Shown here: piece by piece, positions 9,210-19,559 of the stretch | Layout: each line of letters starts with the position of its first letter | How positions within the stretch are numbered: position 1 is the first letter of the stretch | NCBI GenBank assembly: GCA_001970955.1 | Contig: MPUH01000023.1 | Span: 1-64,000 of the forward strand | Direction of reading: 5' to 3' | DNA: 64,000 bases | DNA from: Stentor coeruleus | Lineage: Eukaryota > Ciliophora > Heterotrichea > Heterotrichida > Stentoridae | Made by a program: the position numbers and the translations under genes | Notes under the pieces: model-generated | Told to the model about the DNA's origin: nothing | What the model saw: only the letters and a program-made list of their open reading frames with translations | Databases searched by the model: none

Positions 9210-10334
9210 TTATAATGAACGTTTACCTAATGGGCTAATTTCTTCATCCAATGAAATATCTAAGTCCCCACCAAGGTCAAAAGGTGAGGTGCTGCTTTTT
9301 AACGACATACTTATGACAGTCCTTCCTGTTTGAACCACAACTGAATTGTTGCTTGAAATATGTATGCGATCTTTAGACTTAATAAGTGTACCAAACTTTG
9401 AATTATGATCTTCTAATAAAAAGTTCCCATCACGAAGCTTTACTATTGCATGGCATCGAGAAACTGAAATATCTGAAATTCTCACATCACTATCATGACC
9501 TCTTCCAAGTTTGACACTATTTTTGCTTGTCACACTTATAATATGAATAGCTCGATTGTTGTTTCGATCTCCAGCAATTGCTTCTAAAACTAAATATGGG
9601 ACTTCCGGTCTTTCTATTTTGAACAGATCAGTCCCATGGCCCTTTGCACAAAAAGAAAAGGGATAAGGGCATTTACAAATTTCACACTCAATAGACTTCC
9701 ATGAATAAGTTATGCAATTTTCTGTGCTTCTGCTGACCATGCGTAGTGTCAGCCATTTTTGCAAACACAACAAATGGATGTATTTCATAGTACCTGAACA
9801 ATTGCAAGGGCTAATAAGTGGGTTGCCAGGGTCTGAGTCTTCAAATAAGCATACTTTGCATACTCCATTTTCTCTTTCATTAGGAACATCACAATCAATA
9901 TCTTCACTATCTTGTGTGTTATCACTGAGATTTCGATCATCTTGAGCTTGCAAAGATGTGATTTTAAATGAAACACGGCCAAGCTTTATTATATCTCCTT
10001 CTTTGAGAATATACCCAGAACCGTATTGGCACTTCATTGAGCGGACAACCTGCCACAGTGGTTCAGTATCATTTGGTATGATATAAAATTCGTTTTTCTC
10101 ATGCTCTAAAGAGCAAAGTGCACTCTGATCAGACATATGATTTAAATTTGTGAAGTCTGATACTGGTTGGACGTCTGTTCCTGAACGCACTATGTTGATT
10201 GAATTCACTGCTTGGATTAAACGCTTATGAACACTTCTTGACTCGTAGTCATAAAGCCCATGAGAGTCTCGTGACCAAGTAACGGCTTTTATGCAAACTC
10301 TGAATAGGGATTACATGTTGTTTGATTTCCTCAT
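9210..10334 (-). CDS. FHA - RINGv - FHA protein (likely E3 ubiquitin ligase)
   Basis: Exons are the complement of 10315-10334 and 9210-10299; protein 369 residues. The 20-nt first exon encodes MRKSNN and most of the next codon, and the intron restores an open frame across a TAA. An N-terminal partial FHA-like segment (LKEGDIIKLGRVSFKI) precedes a RING-CH finger with CKVC, PCNCSGT, HLLCLQKWL and CEICKCPY. A complete FHA domain follows (KLGRGHDSDVRISDISVSR), with its phosphothreonine-binding Ser and Arg. FHA domains bind phosphothreonine peptides and RINGv domains recruit E2 enzymes, so this should mark phosphorylated targets with ubiquitin. No membrane span is seen, unlike animal MARCH proteins. 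The combination is known from protists; targets are unknown. Confidence 0.88.
10300..10314 (-). other. 15-nt intron in the FHA-RINGv gene
   Basis: The minus-strand sequence GTAATCCCTATTCAG has A at position 10 and splits an Ile codon (AT|A). Read-through would hit TAA at once. Confidence 0.8.
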
Positions 10335-11277
10335 TATTATTATAAAGCCAGTTTATGTTCACCAATATGGACTTGGATTTTGCTATTAGTTTGTTTTTAT
10401 TATTACTATATTATATGGTGGAAAGGAGGTGGCTTTAAAGAAAAAACCTGATATTTTTTGAAAAAGCTGAGATTTAGGAGCCTAGCTGGATATGGCAGAA
10501 TCCTTCTTCCAAGAAATTTTATGAAAAAGTTTGGGTATTTTATTGGAATGGTTTGTTGTTAGGAAGATGAAAAACTTTCTGTGGTTTTATTTAGATAAAA
10601 AAATTAAGTTATCTTTTTACTAATATAATGGCAAGAACTAATAGTTTATAAGGAAATTTAGTAGCATGCAAAAAGACTATAAGCTTTTCATTGAAACATA
10701 TTTATTATTAAAGTAAAATATTATATTTAGCTTTGCATTTTGTGTGTAAGCTAGCTCATAATTTAGTATGAAATCAAGTTAAACTTTTTTATAAGCCTTT
10801 GAATTATTAAGGTAAAATTTGTTATTAGAAATTGTATGATAATAATAAATAGTCGTTTACCATGCCTTTGGCACAATTTTCATAACAAAATCCTTATAAG
10901 AGTCTTCAGCTACTACTTTAATTGAAATTTTAGGATATAATTCCAAACCTTTTACTTGCTATATTAAAACATTGAATTATTTTTCTATAATAAATGGTTT
11001 AGTTTATATTAAGCTTAAAACATTTTAACTAATAGTGAATTTTTGTAAATCTTCAAGCAAATATATAATTGGCTAATTTTATCTTTATTTATTTTATCTT
11101 CAAATCACATAACATCTTACTTAATTACTCGTAAAAAATATATAAAATACTTAGAATCCTTACAAAAAAAGTCATAATAAAAATATATATAAAACACAAG
11201 CACACACTCAAATACTAAAACTAAATCATTATCTTATGAAAAACTTAAAAACCATTTTCTACTTGATAATATCTTAT
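10335..11277. other. Intergenic region, nothing recognised
   Basis: Almost 1 kb of very AT-rich spacer with no open frame of note. Confidence 0.5.
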
Positions 11278-12123
11278 CTATTTATTCGGCCTAACAGTGC
11301 TCGCAAGATCAAGACTTAAAATCTTAAGTGCCAATGTTTTCTCGTTTAATTGGTTAACATTTCTTGAATCAGGTGACTCATATAGCCTTGACAAAACTGA
11401 TCCTTTCCACTTATCTTGGGACGTAGTAGTCCAGAACTGTTTACAAGGGTCATCTGAACGTCTCATTTTATACTCATAAGTTTTATCATTAACATGATTT
11501 GAAAATTCTTTATTAAACTGAACTTGAAGGCTCATATTAGTTATAACAACCACAGCAAAGTTAAAAGGTATATGCATTGTCCTACCAAGCTTGGTTAAAT
11601 CCTTAACCGCTGCAAAAAATGCTTTGTGAGCATCTCTAATAACATTTTTATCTAAACTGCATGCTTGAGCTATAGGAACTGGGTTACAAAAAATCATTTG
11701 AAAGCCTTTTTGATATACTGATCTTTGGCTTGATGGTTTATCAACTTGACTCTTTCTATGATATCTCTGAAGAAGATATTCAAGTCCACTATCAGGAATG
11801 AATACAGGGGTATTTTTATGAAGATGTTTCCTCTCTAATCTTTGATCTGTTATTTCTCCTTGGATAGGGTTTATATTGCCAAGCCTAGGAGCGTCTGTTT
11901 GAATGTCAAATGTAAATGCTCCAAAGCCAGGGATGTTAACACCTTTGCCTTGGGTGAGGTTTTCTCTAATGTATTCTATTGTTGCTTTCCAGATTATTTG
12001 CATTTGAGAGTTAGGTTCTAGAGGCTTTAATGATGAGTTTGTCCGGGGTTGAGGACTTAAATGAAGACCTGGATATGTTTGTGGATGGGTTAACACCCAA
12101 GAAGTAATTGTTTCGATGTCCAT
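11278..12123 (-). CDS. CCDC81-like protein with two HU-type domains
   Basis: A 281-residue protein. Residues about 40 to 105 match the eukaryotic HU-like domain of CCDC81 (IWKATIEYIRENLTQGKGVNIPGFGAFTF). A second, more divergent domain at about 140 to 205 holds IPFNFAVVVITN. CCDC81 is a centrosome and cilium-linked protein in animals, and ciliates carry many copies. Despite the bacterial HU ancestry, these are not thought to be chromatin proteins. The C-terminal 70 residues carry no motif I know. The neighbouring genes are unrelated. Confidence 0.8.
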   Translation of the reverse strand: MDIETITSWVLTHPQTYPGLHLSPQPRTNSSLKPLEPNSQMQIIWKATIEYIRENLTQGKGVNIPGFGAFTFDIQTDAPRLGNINPIQGEITDQRLERKHLHKNTPVFIPDSGLEYLLQRYHRKSQVDKPSSQRSVYQKGFQMIFCNPVPIAQACSLDKNVIRDAHKAFFAAVKDLTKLGRTMHIPFNFAVVVITNMSLQVQFNKEFSNHVNDKTYEYKMRRSDDPCKQFWTTTSQDKWKGSVLSRLYESPDSRNVNQLNEKTLALKILSLDLASTVRPNK

Positions 12124-12629
12124 ATTTAAATAACTGCCTAAGTGTCAGATGAAAATTAGGTGGGGAAAATATTTTGATTGAAAGAATGAAATTATGGAAT
12201 TTCTGTGTAAGAATTAAGAATTACAGGTTATATATAATGAAAATTAATAAAGAGAATTAAAGAAGCTAAATGAGTTTCAAATTTTGAATATTTCAGAATG
12301 GATTTATTTGAAATAAATTTCTAAGTAGTAAATATGACTCATCACAAATTCTATGGCTTTTATATTGCTATAAATATTTCAGATAACATGATTTTATACA
12401 CAAATTGTCATTACTAATTAATGAAATTAATATATTATAAGTTTATATTGCAGCACCTGTAGCTTTCTAGCACAAATATTTTACTTGTCTAACATGAAAT
12501 TAAAGCCCAAACTTAAAAAAATCGTTTTCATAATTACAGTATATTGAAAACTTTTACAAAATATTTCAGAAACATAATTTATCTTAACTTTCCAATGTAC
12601 TCAGAAAAAATAAGGATGCTAGCAAATTC
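12124..12629. other. Intergenic region, nothing recognised
   Basis: AT-rich spacer between divergent genes. No motif seen. Confidence 0.4.
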
Positions 12630-13037
12630 ATGCAATCTAAAAAATATCTTATAAATATGTTTTCTAATAGTGCTTATCAATATGCAATGAATCTAACTCC
12701 GCAGCTAAAAAGAATTAAACAAAAAAAGCGCGTTACTATAACACAAGACGGTATTTATAGAATAAATGTATATCAATCAAAGTCTATAGTGAAATCTCCT
12801 AAACGAATTAATCATACTCCTGATTTACGTCTAAGATATTTTGATAGCAACTATGCATTTAATGCTAAGCAAGATCAATGCTCTCCTTATTTGCCAGACA
12901 TTCAAAGGACTAGGAGATTTAATAGTACTATGAGTAGAATTAAGAAAAGTATTTTGGAGATTAAAGGTAGAGGACATGTAAAAATACCTAAAATTGAAAA
13001 AATGGTTAAAGACATTGCCCTTAGCACTGATGACTGA
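12630..13037 (+). CDS. Small basic protein, function unknown
   Basis: A 135-residue, strongly basic protein (clusters such as KRIKQKKR and KSPKRI) starting at an ATG and ending in TGA. It has no Cys-rich motif, membrane span or signal peptide. Basic composition would suit a nucleic-acid or microtubule-binding protein, but this is a guess. It converges with the Hsp70-like gene 200 nt downstream. Confidence 0.55.
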   Translation: MQSKKYLINMFSNSAYQYAMNLTPQLKRIKQKKRVTITQDGIYRINVYQSKSIVKSPKRINHTPDLRLRYFDSNYAFNAKQDQCSPYLPDIQRTRRFNSTMSRIKKSILEIKGRGHVKIPKIEKMVKDIALSTDD

Positions 13038-13241
13038 TAACATAAGTAACTAGCCTGATTCTTGTATGAGGAAAATTATAAGCCTAGATATTTTATATGA
13101 GTCATCTTTTAAAAATTTAAAGTCTGTATTTATGCTGTGTAAAAATTACATGTAAATTTCTTCTTAATCCATCTAAATTCCAACATACAATGCAAAAATA
13201 CTTCAAACTTATCTAAAAATTATTCATTACGTCTATTAAAT

Positions 13242-14984
13242 CTAGTTCATATCAAATTTAAATTCGCAATTCCTAACCTCTGTACCATCACGATTTGTCG
13301 CACATGCATATATATGAGTGCTTCCAAATCTCAAAGTAACTTTAACTGTCTTATCCTCAACTGACTGAAAAGGTCTTCCAATATCAATAGTCAATTCTCC
13401 AAGTTGTTCTACACCTTCCTCATCAATAAATTCTACATCTCTTGAATCACAACAATAAAATATAATCCTCATAACAGTTTGACGTGATCTTACTGGGCAG
13501 TATGTCTTTGTATGCACTTCTTCAGCACCGACAGAGTCACCTCCCCTCACAAAAGCATCAAAAACATCTTCACAAAAATCTTCACCTTCAATAACAACTT
13601 TCTTATTTTCAGGATGTTTTTCTTGATCAAATGTTGTTAAAGTGTTTATGCCATATGTTTTTTTGGCGATTCTTGATGTGATTGAATGTGGATCTAGGCC
13701 GAATAAACAGGCACCGCGGACTACTGAGACTTGTGGTCGACGAGGGACAAGTACTTGAAGGCCTTCTTTTTCAAATGCTTTTTTTATTTCAGATTTTAGA
13801 TATGGGCTTTCGGAAAAACCCCCAACCATGAAGATAAACTTTAGTTCTTCATGTTTGATTTTTACTTGAGACACTAGCTGTGCTACTTTTGATTTTATGT
13901 TTTCGAACAGTGGCTGGAAAAAAGAAGACATAAGCACGGCGGGTAAATCCAAACTCGAAGACCCTCTAAGTTTAATTTCAAATTCTTTCGGATGTGATCC
14001 ATTATAAACTTTAACTAATTCCGAAAGCTTCTGTGCGGACAAATCTTCTCCCATATAACTAAGCTGCAATCTGCTTCTTTCTTCTTGCCCGGGACAAAAC
14101 TTCCTCTTCAGCATTTCAAAGTGTTTCAATATATCTAATCTTCCAACAGCATTTTTCTGATAAGAAGCATATAACTCAGGTCCAAAAAACTCTTTCAAAT
14201 ACTCTTCAAAATATACATCAACAAACTTGGATCCCCATTCGCATCCTCCACTTGATGGTAAAAGTTCTTCACACAAGAACTTTTCATCAGGATTACACAT
14301 AAGCTTATGTATAGTAATATCAACTGTTCCTCCCCCACAATCCAAAACCATAATCACAGACGATTTAGTCATCTGAATTCTCACACTTTCTTCTGTATCC
14401 TGTCTTACAGACATTGATCCGCCTTCAGGCTCAAGACATAGTAAAAGATTATGAGCGTTTAAATTATCAACAATCCCAGCTTCTACACATGCTTTTCTCA
14501 TAAATTGTTTATGTTCTTCACTCCATAGAGCTGGGACAGTTAGGACCCATTTGATTTTTGTCTTGACAACTTTTCCAACCTGTTCATTAAGTTTTTGTAG
14601 TGCTTTTTCTGATATGAATCTTAAAGTTTCTGAGATGACTACCATTAGCGGCATTTCTCTTCCATCAACAGCTTTTGCATTTATATGCAAGTGAAGCAAA
14701 TGCATCTTGTAAGTTTGAAAAAGTAAGGCAGTATCCCCATCATCTATTATTTCAGCATATCTTTGTAGGGCTTGTGAGCCAAATGCTATGAATTTATAAT
14801 CGTCACTGAAAAGAATCGCGGTGACTGTTTTTTGGTCGTCAGAGTCATCACAAGGATTGAAGACTTCGATCCGCTGTTTGCCTCCTTCGAGAAGTCTTGG
14901 GGTTATAGCATATCCTGATGCACCTGTGCCAAAGTCTATGGCGATTATGTGAGTAAAAGAAACATCTTCTTGAAGTATTGCCAT
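13242..14984 (-). CDS. Hsp70-superfamily protein of the HSPA12 type
   Basis: A 580-residue protein with the actin-like ATPase fold. It has IIAIDFGTGASGYAI (phosphate 1) at about 13 to 27, VLDCGGGTVDITIHKL (phosphate 2) at about 213 to 228, and the C-terminal adenosine motif FIFMVGGFSESPYL at about 390. These spellings and the lack of a classical substrate-binding domain fit HSPA12A/B, divergent Hsp70 relatives used as signalling or scaffold proteins rather than general chaperones. No signal peptide or EEVD tail is present, so a cytosolic place is expected. Ciliates have expanded this family. Its client is unknown. Confidence 0.85.
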   Translation of the reverse strand: MAILQEDVSFTHIIAIDFGTGASGYAITPRLLEGGKQRIEVFNPCDDSDDQKTVTAILFSDDYKFIAFGSQALQRYAEIIDDGDTALLFQTYKMHLLHLHINAKAVDGREMPLMVVISETLRFISEKALQKLNEQVGKVVKTKIKWVLTVPALWSEEHKQFMRKACVEAGIVDNLNAHNLLLCLEPEGGSMSVRQDTEESVRIQMTKSSVIMVLDCGGGTVDITIHKLMCNPDEKFLCEELLPSSGGCEWGSKFVDVYFEEYLKEFFGPELYASYQKNAVGRLDILKHFEMLKRKFCPGQEERSRLQLSYMGEDLSAQKLSELVKVYNGSHPKEFEIKLRGSSSLDLPAVLMSSFFQPLFENIKSKVAQLVSQVKIKHEELKFIFMVGGFSESPYLKSEIKKAFEKEGLQVLVPRRPQVSVVRGACLFGLDPHSITSRIAKKTYGINTLTTFDQEKHPENKKVVIEGEDFCEDVFDAFVRGGDSVGAEEVHTKTYCPVRSRQTVMRIIFYCCDSRDVEFIDEEGVEQLGELTIDIGRPFQSVEDKTVKVTLRFGSTHIYACATNRDGTEVRNCEFKFDMN

Positions 14985-15944
14985 TTAAATTTTTGTGTAA
15001 GAATTTTCTAATGATTGTTAAAAATATAGAAAGATATTTGCTATTGTGTAATAAATCTTAATGCTTTATATAGAATATTATTAATTAGTTAAGGGTTTGA
15101 TTTATGGATAAAATACTCCATGGGCTTAGTTATATATTTTTAAAGTTTGCTTTATGAATTATTATTGAGGAGATTCTTATCATATTTTCTGCAATTCTTA
15201 TATAATTTCTTGTTTTAAAAAATTAAAATAAGAAATTTTAAAATTATCACTGTTGGAGATAAATATATGCATGATGCAGGCTATTTAAGTAATCAGTACA
15301 ACAGAAANTGACTGAATTAATTTACAATCAGCATAAGTCTAGACTCTGTGCATAGAAAATATATAAATTGCAAAATTTTTTAAATATATAAGCTATAATA
15401 TATGCATGATGCAGGCTATTTAAGTAATCAGTACAACAGAAAGTTAAAAGAGCAAACCTTTATCTGGTATTATTTTTTCTCTTTTTAGTTTAGTTATTAG
15501 TTTATAAATTATTATCCTAAATATAAGCAAAAATAAAACTAACTCAAACTTATTAAGTAGTCAAGCAATATCACTAAAGAAAACTCAAATAAATAATAAT
15601 TTTTTTCTCCTCTCTAAAATATTTGCTTACTTATAATCTTACTATAATACTTAAATTTAACCCTCTCTCGTACTCTCAATGATATATTATCATCCCATAT
15701 TTTCACAATAGTCAATTTACTAAAAAATACTCAAAGCATTTTTAAAATCATTGATATTATAGTATAAATTCAAATTATTTTGCTAAACTTTCTATGCAAT
15801 CATCATAACCTAACCACACCCCAACCCGAATATTTTCCCTATATCATCCTACCTATAATTTTAACATAAACTTTTCCTCTAATTCCTCCTAATTTTACCA
15901 GCCCAACTTAATTTTCATAAAGCCCATAAAATTTAAAATCATGT
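14985..15944. other. Intergenic region with an N-flanking duplication
   Basis: A long AT-rich spacer. It contains the assembly-type duplication listed separately, and otherwise nothing recognised. Confidence 0.5.
15266..15441. repeat. Duplicated 40-bp segment around a single N (assembly join)
   Basis: A segment starting ATGCATGATGCAGGCTATTT ends at the N at 15308 and recurs at about 15401-15441. It shows the same signature as the other Ns: an exact copy on both sides of one undetermined base. Confidence 0.75.
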
Positions 15945-16469
15945 TTATGGAAGTCTAAGTATGCTTTTGATTATAAAAAAGCTGAGAACTCCTAAAAAAG
16001 CTCCAAATATGGTATCTGTAGGGTAGTGACACATATAATAAACTCTTGCTAGCATTGTAAGCCCCGCGCAAAATGCAGCGACTACTCCAGGGACAACTCC
16101 AAAGTAAGCCATTATCATCCAAAAGCTTGCTGCTTGCATTGAATCTCCTGATGGTAAAGAATGATTTTTTTCTCTTCCTCGAAAGTCAAAAATTAGGACT
16201 TCAAATCTTTTTGGACATAGCCCAGGACGGTGTCTTGACAAAATTCGTTTGAGGAAATATGTTAAGAATCCATCAAAGGGTATAACTAGTAAGCATAGCA
16301 GAAGATTGAACGGAGACCAGGGGACAAAAATAAGGCCAAAAGCGTAAATAAAGCCAAGTATTTCGTTGTTGAAAGAAACAGCAAATATAGACATGAGATA
16401 TTCAAACATACCTCCGGTTGTTGTAGAGTTATGTATGAAATCTATCGCTAGCTGGTCAATTAAAAACAT
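15945..16469 (-). CDS. PAP2-family lipid phosphatase-like membrane protein
   Basis: A 174-residue polytopic protein with about five membrane helices. The PAP2 phosphatase motifs are all recognisable: C1 KRILSRHRP (residues 74 to 82), C2 LPSGDSMQAASF (105 to 116) and C3 ARVYYMCHYPTD (141 to 152), with the nucleophile His148 and supporting Asp152. In C2 the usual acid His of PSGH is Asp109. The family removes phosphate from lipid phosphates such as phosphatidate or isoprenyl pyrophosphates in membranes. PSGD variants exist elsewhere, so activity is possible but not certain. The start is the first ATG after in-frame stops; length is near the family minimum. Confidence 0.85.
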   Translation of the reverse strand: MFLIDQLAIDFIHNSTTTGGMFEYLMSIFAVSFNNEILGFIYAFGLIFVPWSPFNLLLCLLVIPFDGFLTYFLKRILSRHRPGLCPKRFEVLIFDFRGREKNHSLPSGDSMQAASFWMIMAYFGVVPGVVAAFCAGLTMLARVYYMCHYPTDTIFGAFLGVLSFFIIKSILRLP

Positions 16470-16737
16470 GAGAATAGTTTATATAAAATGTGATTTTTGA
16501 AGTAATGGTAGAGAAATGCTTAGAAAAAATGAGAATCTAGGGTTATTTGTATGCCTAAATATATCTATGTATATTTAAAATCCTATTAAACTTATATAAA
16601 CTTGCTACCAAAAATATTTAAAACTATACATAAAAATTGTACAAATTCTTCTCCCAAATTATACATCTCGAATTTTCTTGTATCTCTACTTCACTAGAAG
16701 ACACATCATCCCCAGTTACAAAAAAATATAAATATCA

Positions 16738-17496
16738 ATGGACTATATATCAAATGACCATGGAATCAAACTAGCTTACAACCTTCATCTATCAGAAAAT
16801 GAAACCAACAATGTAGTTATCCTTATCCACGATGCCTTAAGTGATAGAAACAACACTTTATTCCAAAAACTAGCTGAAAATTTAGCCTGCAACAGTATAA
16901 GGTTTGATATGCAAGGTAATGGAGATAGTGAAGGGGTCTTTTCTCTTGCAGGCTATGGCAAAGAAATCGACGACATTCATTGTACTGTCAACTGGGCAAG
17001 AGCTCAAGGATATAAAGTCGTAGCTTTGATTGGTCATGGAAAAGGGGCAAATGAGATTATGATGTACTCAGCAAAATATGCGGATGTACCTTTAATTGTA
17101 TCTATTACCCCAAGATGTGATATGAAATTGTTACCACAAGCTATTAAAGAGGTTTTGCCACAAATTGAAGCTAATGGTGCAGTTCAGATAGATGTTAGGG
17201 GGAAGATTTTTAATATAGAAAAGGCTGCTATTGGTGATTATTCTCATGTTGATATGGTTAAAGTAGCTAAAAATGTTAAAGCTTGGACATGCCTTATCCA
17301 TAGTAAGGCTGATGAAGAAGTCCCACATAGTGAAAGTGCTGATTTGAATAGGCATCTTGGGAAGATGGCGTTTGAATTTCATCTACTAGAGAATTTTGAT
17401 CATTATTTTACAAATAGCGATAGCGAGATTAGTACTTTGGTCAATAACTTTTTGACTAAAACTTTGCCTTTGCTTAGACTTAAATCACTTATTTAG
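16738..17496 (+). CDS. Alpha/beta-hydrolase fold protein with lost nucleophile
   Basis: A 252-residue protein with the alpha/beta-hydrolase layout: HDALSDRN oxyanion region near 31, RFDMQGNGDSEG at 55 to 66, the nucleophile elbow at 99 to 103, Asp192 (HSKADEEVPH) and His222 (NFDHYF). It resembles the plant and protist serine hydrolases whose elbow reads GHSKG. Here the elbow is GHGKG, so the catalytic Ser is Gly101 while Asp and His of the triad remain. The protein is probably not a normal esterase; it may bind a ligand or act as a scaffold. Codons read clearly (GGT CAT GGA AAA GGG). It sits head to head with the PAP2 gene. Confidence 0.8.
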   Translation: MDYISNDHGIKLAYNLHLSENETNNVVILIHDALSDRNNTLFQKLAENLACNSIRFDMQGNGDSEGVFSLAGYGKEIDDIHCTVNWARAQGYKVVALIGHGKGANEIMMYSAKYADVPLIVSITPRCDMKLLPQAIKEVLPQIEANGAVQIDVRGKIFNIEKAAIGDYSHVDMVKVAKNVKAWTCLIHSKADEEVPHSESADLNRHLGKMAFEFHLLENFDHYFTNSDSEISTLVNNFLTKTLPLLRLKSLI

Positions 17497-17688
17497 CATT
17501 AAATCATTTTTATGAGTGTGCATTTATATGTCAATTACTATGAAAATTTATGAAGATTTTTTAATAAACTAAAGCTTTAAAAATAAGCTTATCAATATAA
17601 TCTTTAAATTTCACAAAATCTAGTTGAAGTACTAAGTTTTTATCATATTCTGATTATAACAGCATCACATTAACATTTTTACTTGCAT

Positions 17689-18642
17689 ATGAATCACATG
17701 CATGAAGAAACTAAAGCCTCAAATAAAAGCCAAAATACTCCATTCAGAAATTCAAACAAGTCAATACCTTGCATTCCTCTCACAATAATCTCCAGATCAG
17801 CACCTAGAGGCCCAAATATTAGGATTATACAGCGTCCTCTTAATTTTTATCAATTAAGCAACTCTAGCTCTCCAAATCTCACAGACAGGAACTTAGACAG
17901 TCAAAACAAATCAAGCAATTTCAGACTGCCTCCTATAGAATCCCCTATTATTACTTCAATAAAGCGCAGTAATTATATGACAAAGCCTGCAAATACTCTT
18001 ATAACAGAAGCAGCAATGTTTATCAAATACATGCCTAAAGCTGTATGTAAAGTTGAAGAAGCGATACACCTTAATAAGCCTCCAGGCTATGAAAACAAGA
18101 AAACTCTTATTTTAGATTTGGATGAAACTTTAATCCACGCAGAAGATAATCCTACTAACTGTCATGTATGTTTAAAAATTCCAATTAAAGGGCAAATTGG
18201 GGTAAATTTGCGTCCTTATTGTTTTGATTTGCTAAAATTTGCAAGTAAGGAGTTTGAAGTTATTATATTTACCGCGTCACAAAAACAATATGCAGATGCT
18301 ATAATTGATCATTTAGACCCATCACATCATTTTGTTCATCATCGACTGTATAGGGAACATTGCACAGCTAATCATGAACATTATGTAAAAAATATAGAGC
18401 GTATTGCTAATAGGAACCTTAAAGATATCATTATTGTAGACAATTCTATAATATCATTTCTCTTGCAATTAGACAATGGTGTGCCTATATCGACCTGGTA
18501 TTCAAACATAAACGATTTTCAGCTTAAGCTACTCATAGACTATTTAAAGCTCATGATCCCAGTAAATGACATTCGAGTAGTTAACAGACACACTTTCCAA
18601 TTGCAAAAACTTATAGCAACAGCGAAAATCACAAACGAATAA
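17689..18642 (+). CDS. FCP1/SCP-type (NIF-like) protein phosphatase
   Basis: A 317-residue protein. The first ATG of the frame is at 17689. Residues 1 to about 130 are a polar, probably disordered N-terminus. The catalytic domain starts at KKTLILDLDETLIHAE with the DxDxT signature of the HAD phosphatases that act on phosphoserine, followed by LRPYCFDLLKFASKEFEVIIFTA, a central insert, and IIIVDNS near the end. Small CTD phosphatases dephosphorylate the RNA polymerase II tail or other phosphoserine proteins. No BRCT domain is present, which excludes FCP1 proper. The substrate is unknown. Ciliates have many such genes. Confidence 0.88.
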   Translation: MNHMHEETKASNKSQNTPFRNSNKSIPCIPLTIISRSAPRGPNIRIIQRPLNFYQLSNSSSPNLTDRNLDSQNKSSNFRLPPIESPIITSIKRSNYMTKPANTLITEAAMFIKYMPKAVCKVEEAIHLNKPPGYENKKTLILDLDETLIHAEDNPTNCHVCLKIPIKGQIGVNLRPYCFDLLKFASKEFEVIIFTASQKQYADAIIDHLDPSHHFVHHRLYREHCTANHEHYVKNIERIANRNLKDIIIVDNSIISFLLQLDNGVPISTWYSNINDFQLKLLIDYLKLMIPVNDIRVVNRHTFQLQKLIATAKITNE

Positions 18643-18703
18643 ATCATAAACTGAATAATAATATCAATTACAACAATAAATCGATATTATTAACGGCAAT
18701 TTT

Positions 18704-19420
18704 CTATAAGTTAAATTTTTTATTATTTTTAGGTAAAGATGTATATGTAAACTCACAGAAGTAAGAGTGTTTCAGAGCTTTATGAAAAGAAATTCTTTTA
18801 ATAGGGTCTAGAACAAGTATTTTACTAATAAAGTCTATCCAATTTTCTCTTAGCCCAGAGAATATTTCTTTAATTTCGAAATTTGTAATATTAGGTCATG
18901 TGCTGAAGGCTCATTAGGGAAAAATGCATAATCTCGACAAGCTAAAATCACTAATTTTTAAAGTATCTCTTAAATTAAAAGATTTTGTAGATTAAATCTC
19001 TATAGATTATACAATAACTCAGACATAGCAACAATTGACAAGCACAATGCTTAATTGCATTTTCACTTAAAGGTGCGTTAAAGAGTCTATACAACGCTTA
19101 AGATCTTGATATATATATACTTAAAAATCAATAATCTTTGATTGAAACAATATTTGGATGTTGTAATCGTTTTAGTATACCAAGTTCACGTAGCATTGAT
19201 CTGGCTAGCCTTCTTTAGGATTTTTTAACTTTATCTCTTATAAGGCAATAAAAGAATTATCGATCAGGTCCTTGCTTTGAATACTAAATGCAGGCGTCTT
19301 TACCTGCCCCACGTTGAATTTGGTAATGAGATAGAGTATTTTATGTATCAATTACAAAAGATTGGAAGCCGGATATTTATTATTTGAGTTTCTTTGCTTG
19401 AAGTTATAGGAAATATTTCA
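18704..19420 (-). pseudogene. CDK-like protein kinase, decayed and internally deleted
   Basis: On the minus strand, kinase landmarks appear in order but in several frames. IALxEIKLKNPKEG lies near 19230, SMLRELGILKRLQHPNIVSIKDY at 19140-19205 (subdomains III-IV), CIIYRDL near 19000 (catalytic loop remnant), LKISDFSLSRL near 18940 (DFG remnant) and LVLDPIKRISFHKALKHSYF near 18770-18830 (subdomain XI). The activation segment and subdomains VIII to X are missing between 18940 and 18870. Stops and frame changes are many. The NPKEG...LREL spelling fits CDK-like kinases. This is clearly a dead gene, older than the Rab relic. Confidence 0.75.
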
Positions 19421-19559
19421 AATAATCATTTAATCAATTTCTTTGCATAAAGTTTCCTGCTGTAATGGCATAGTTTATATAGAATTACTAAAGGTTTAAT
19501 AATACTCTATAATTTTCTTGTTGCTTTATCAACAAAACGCATATCTTATAAATATTTTA

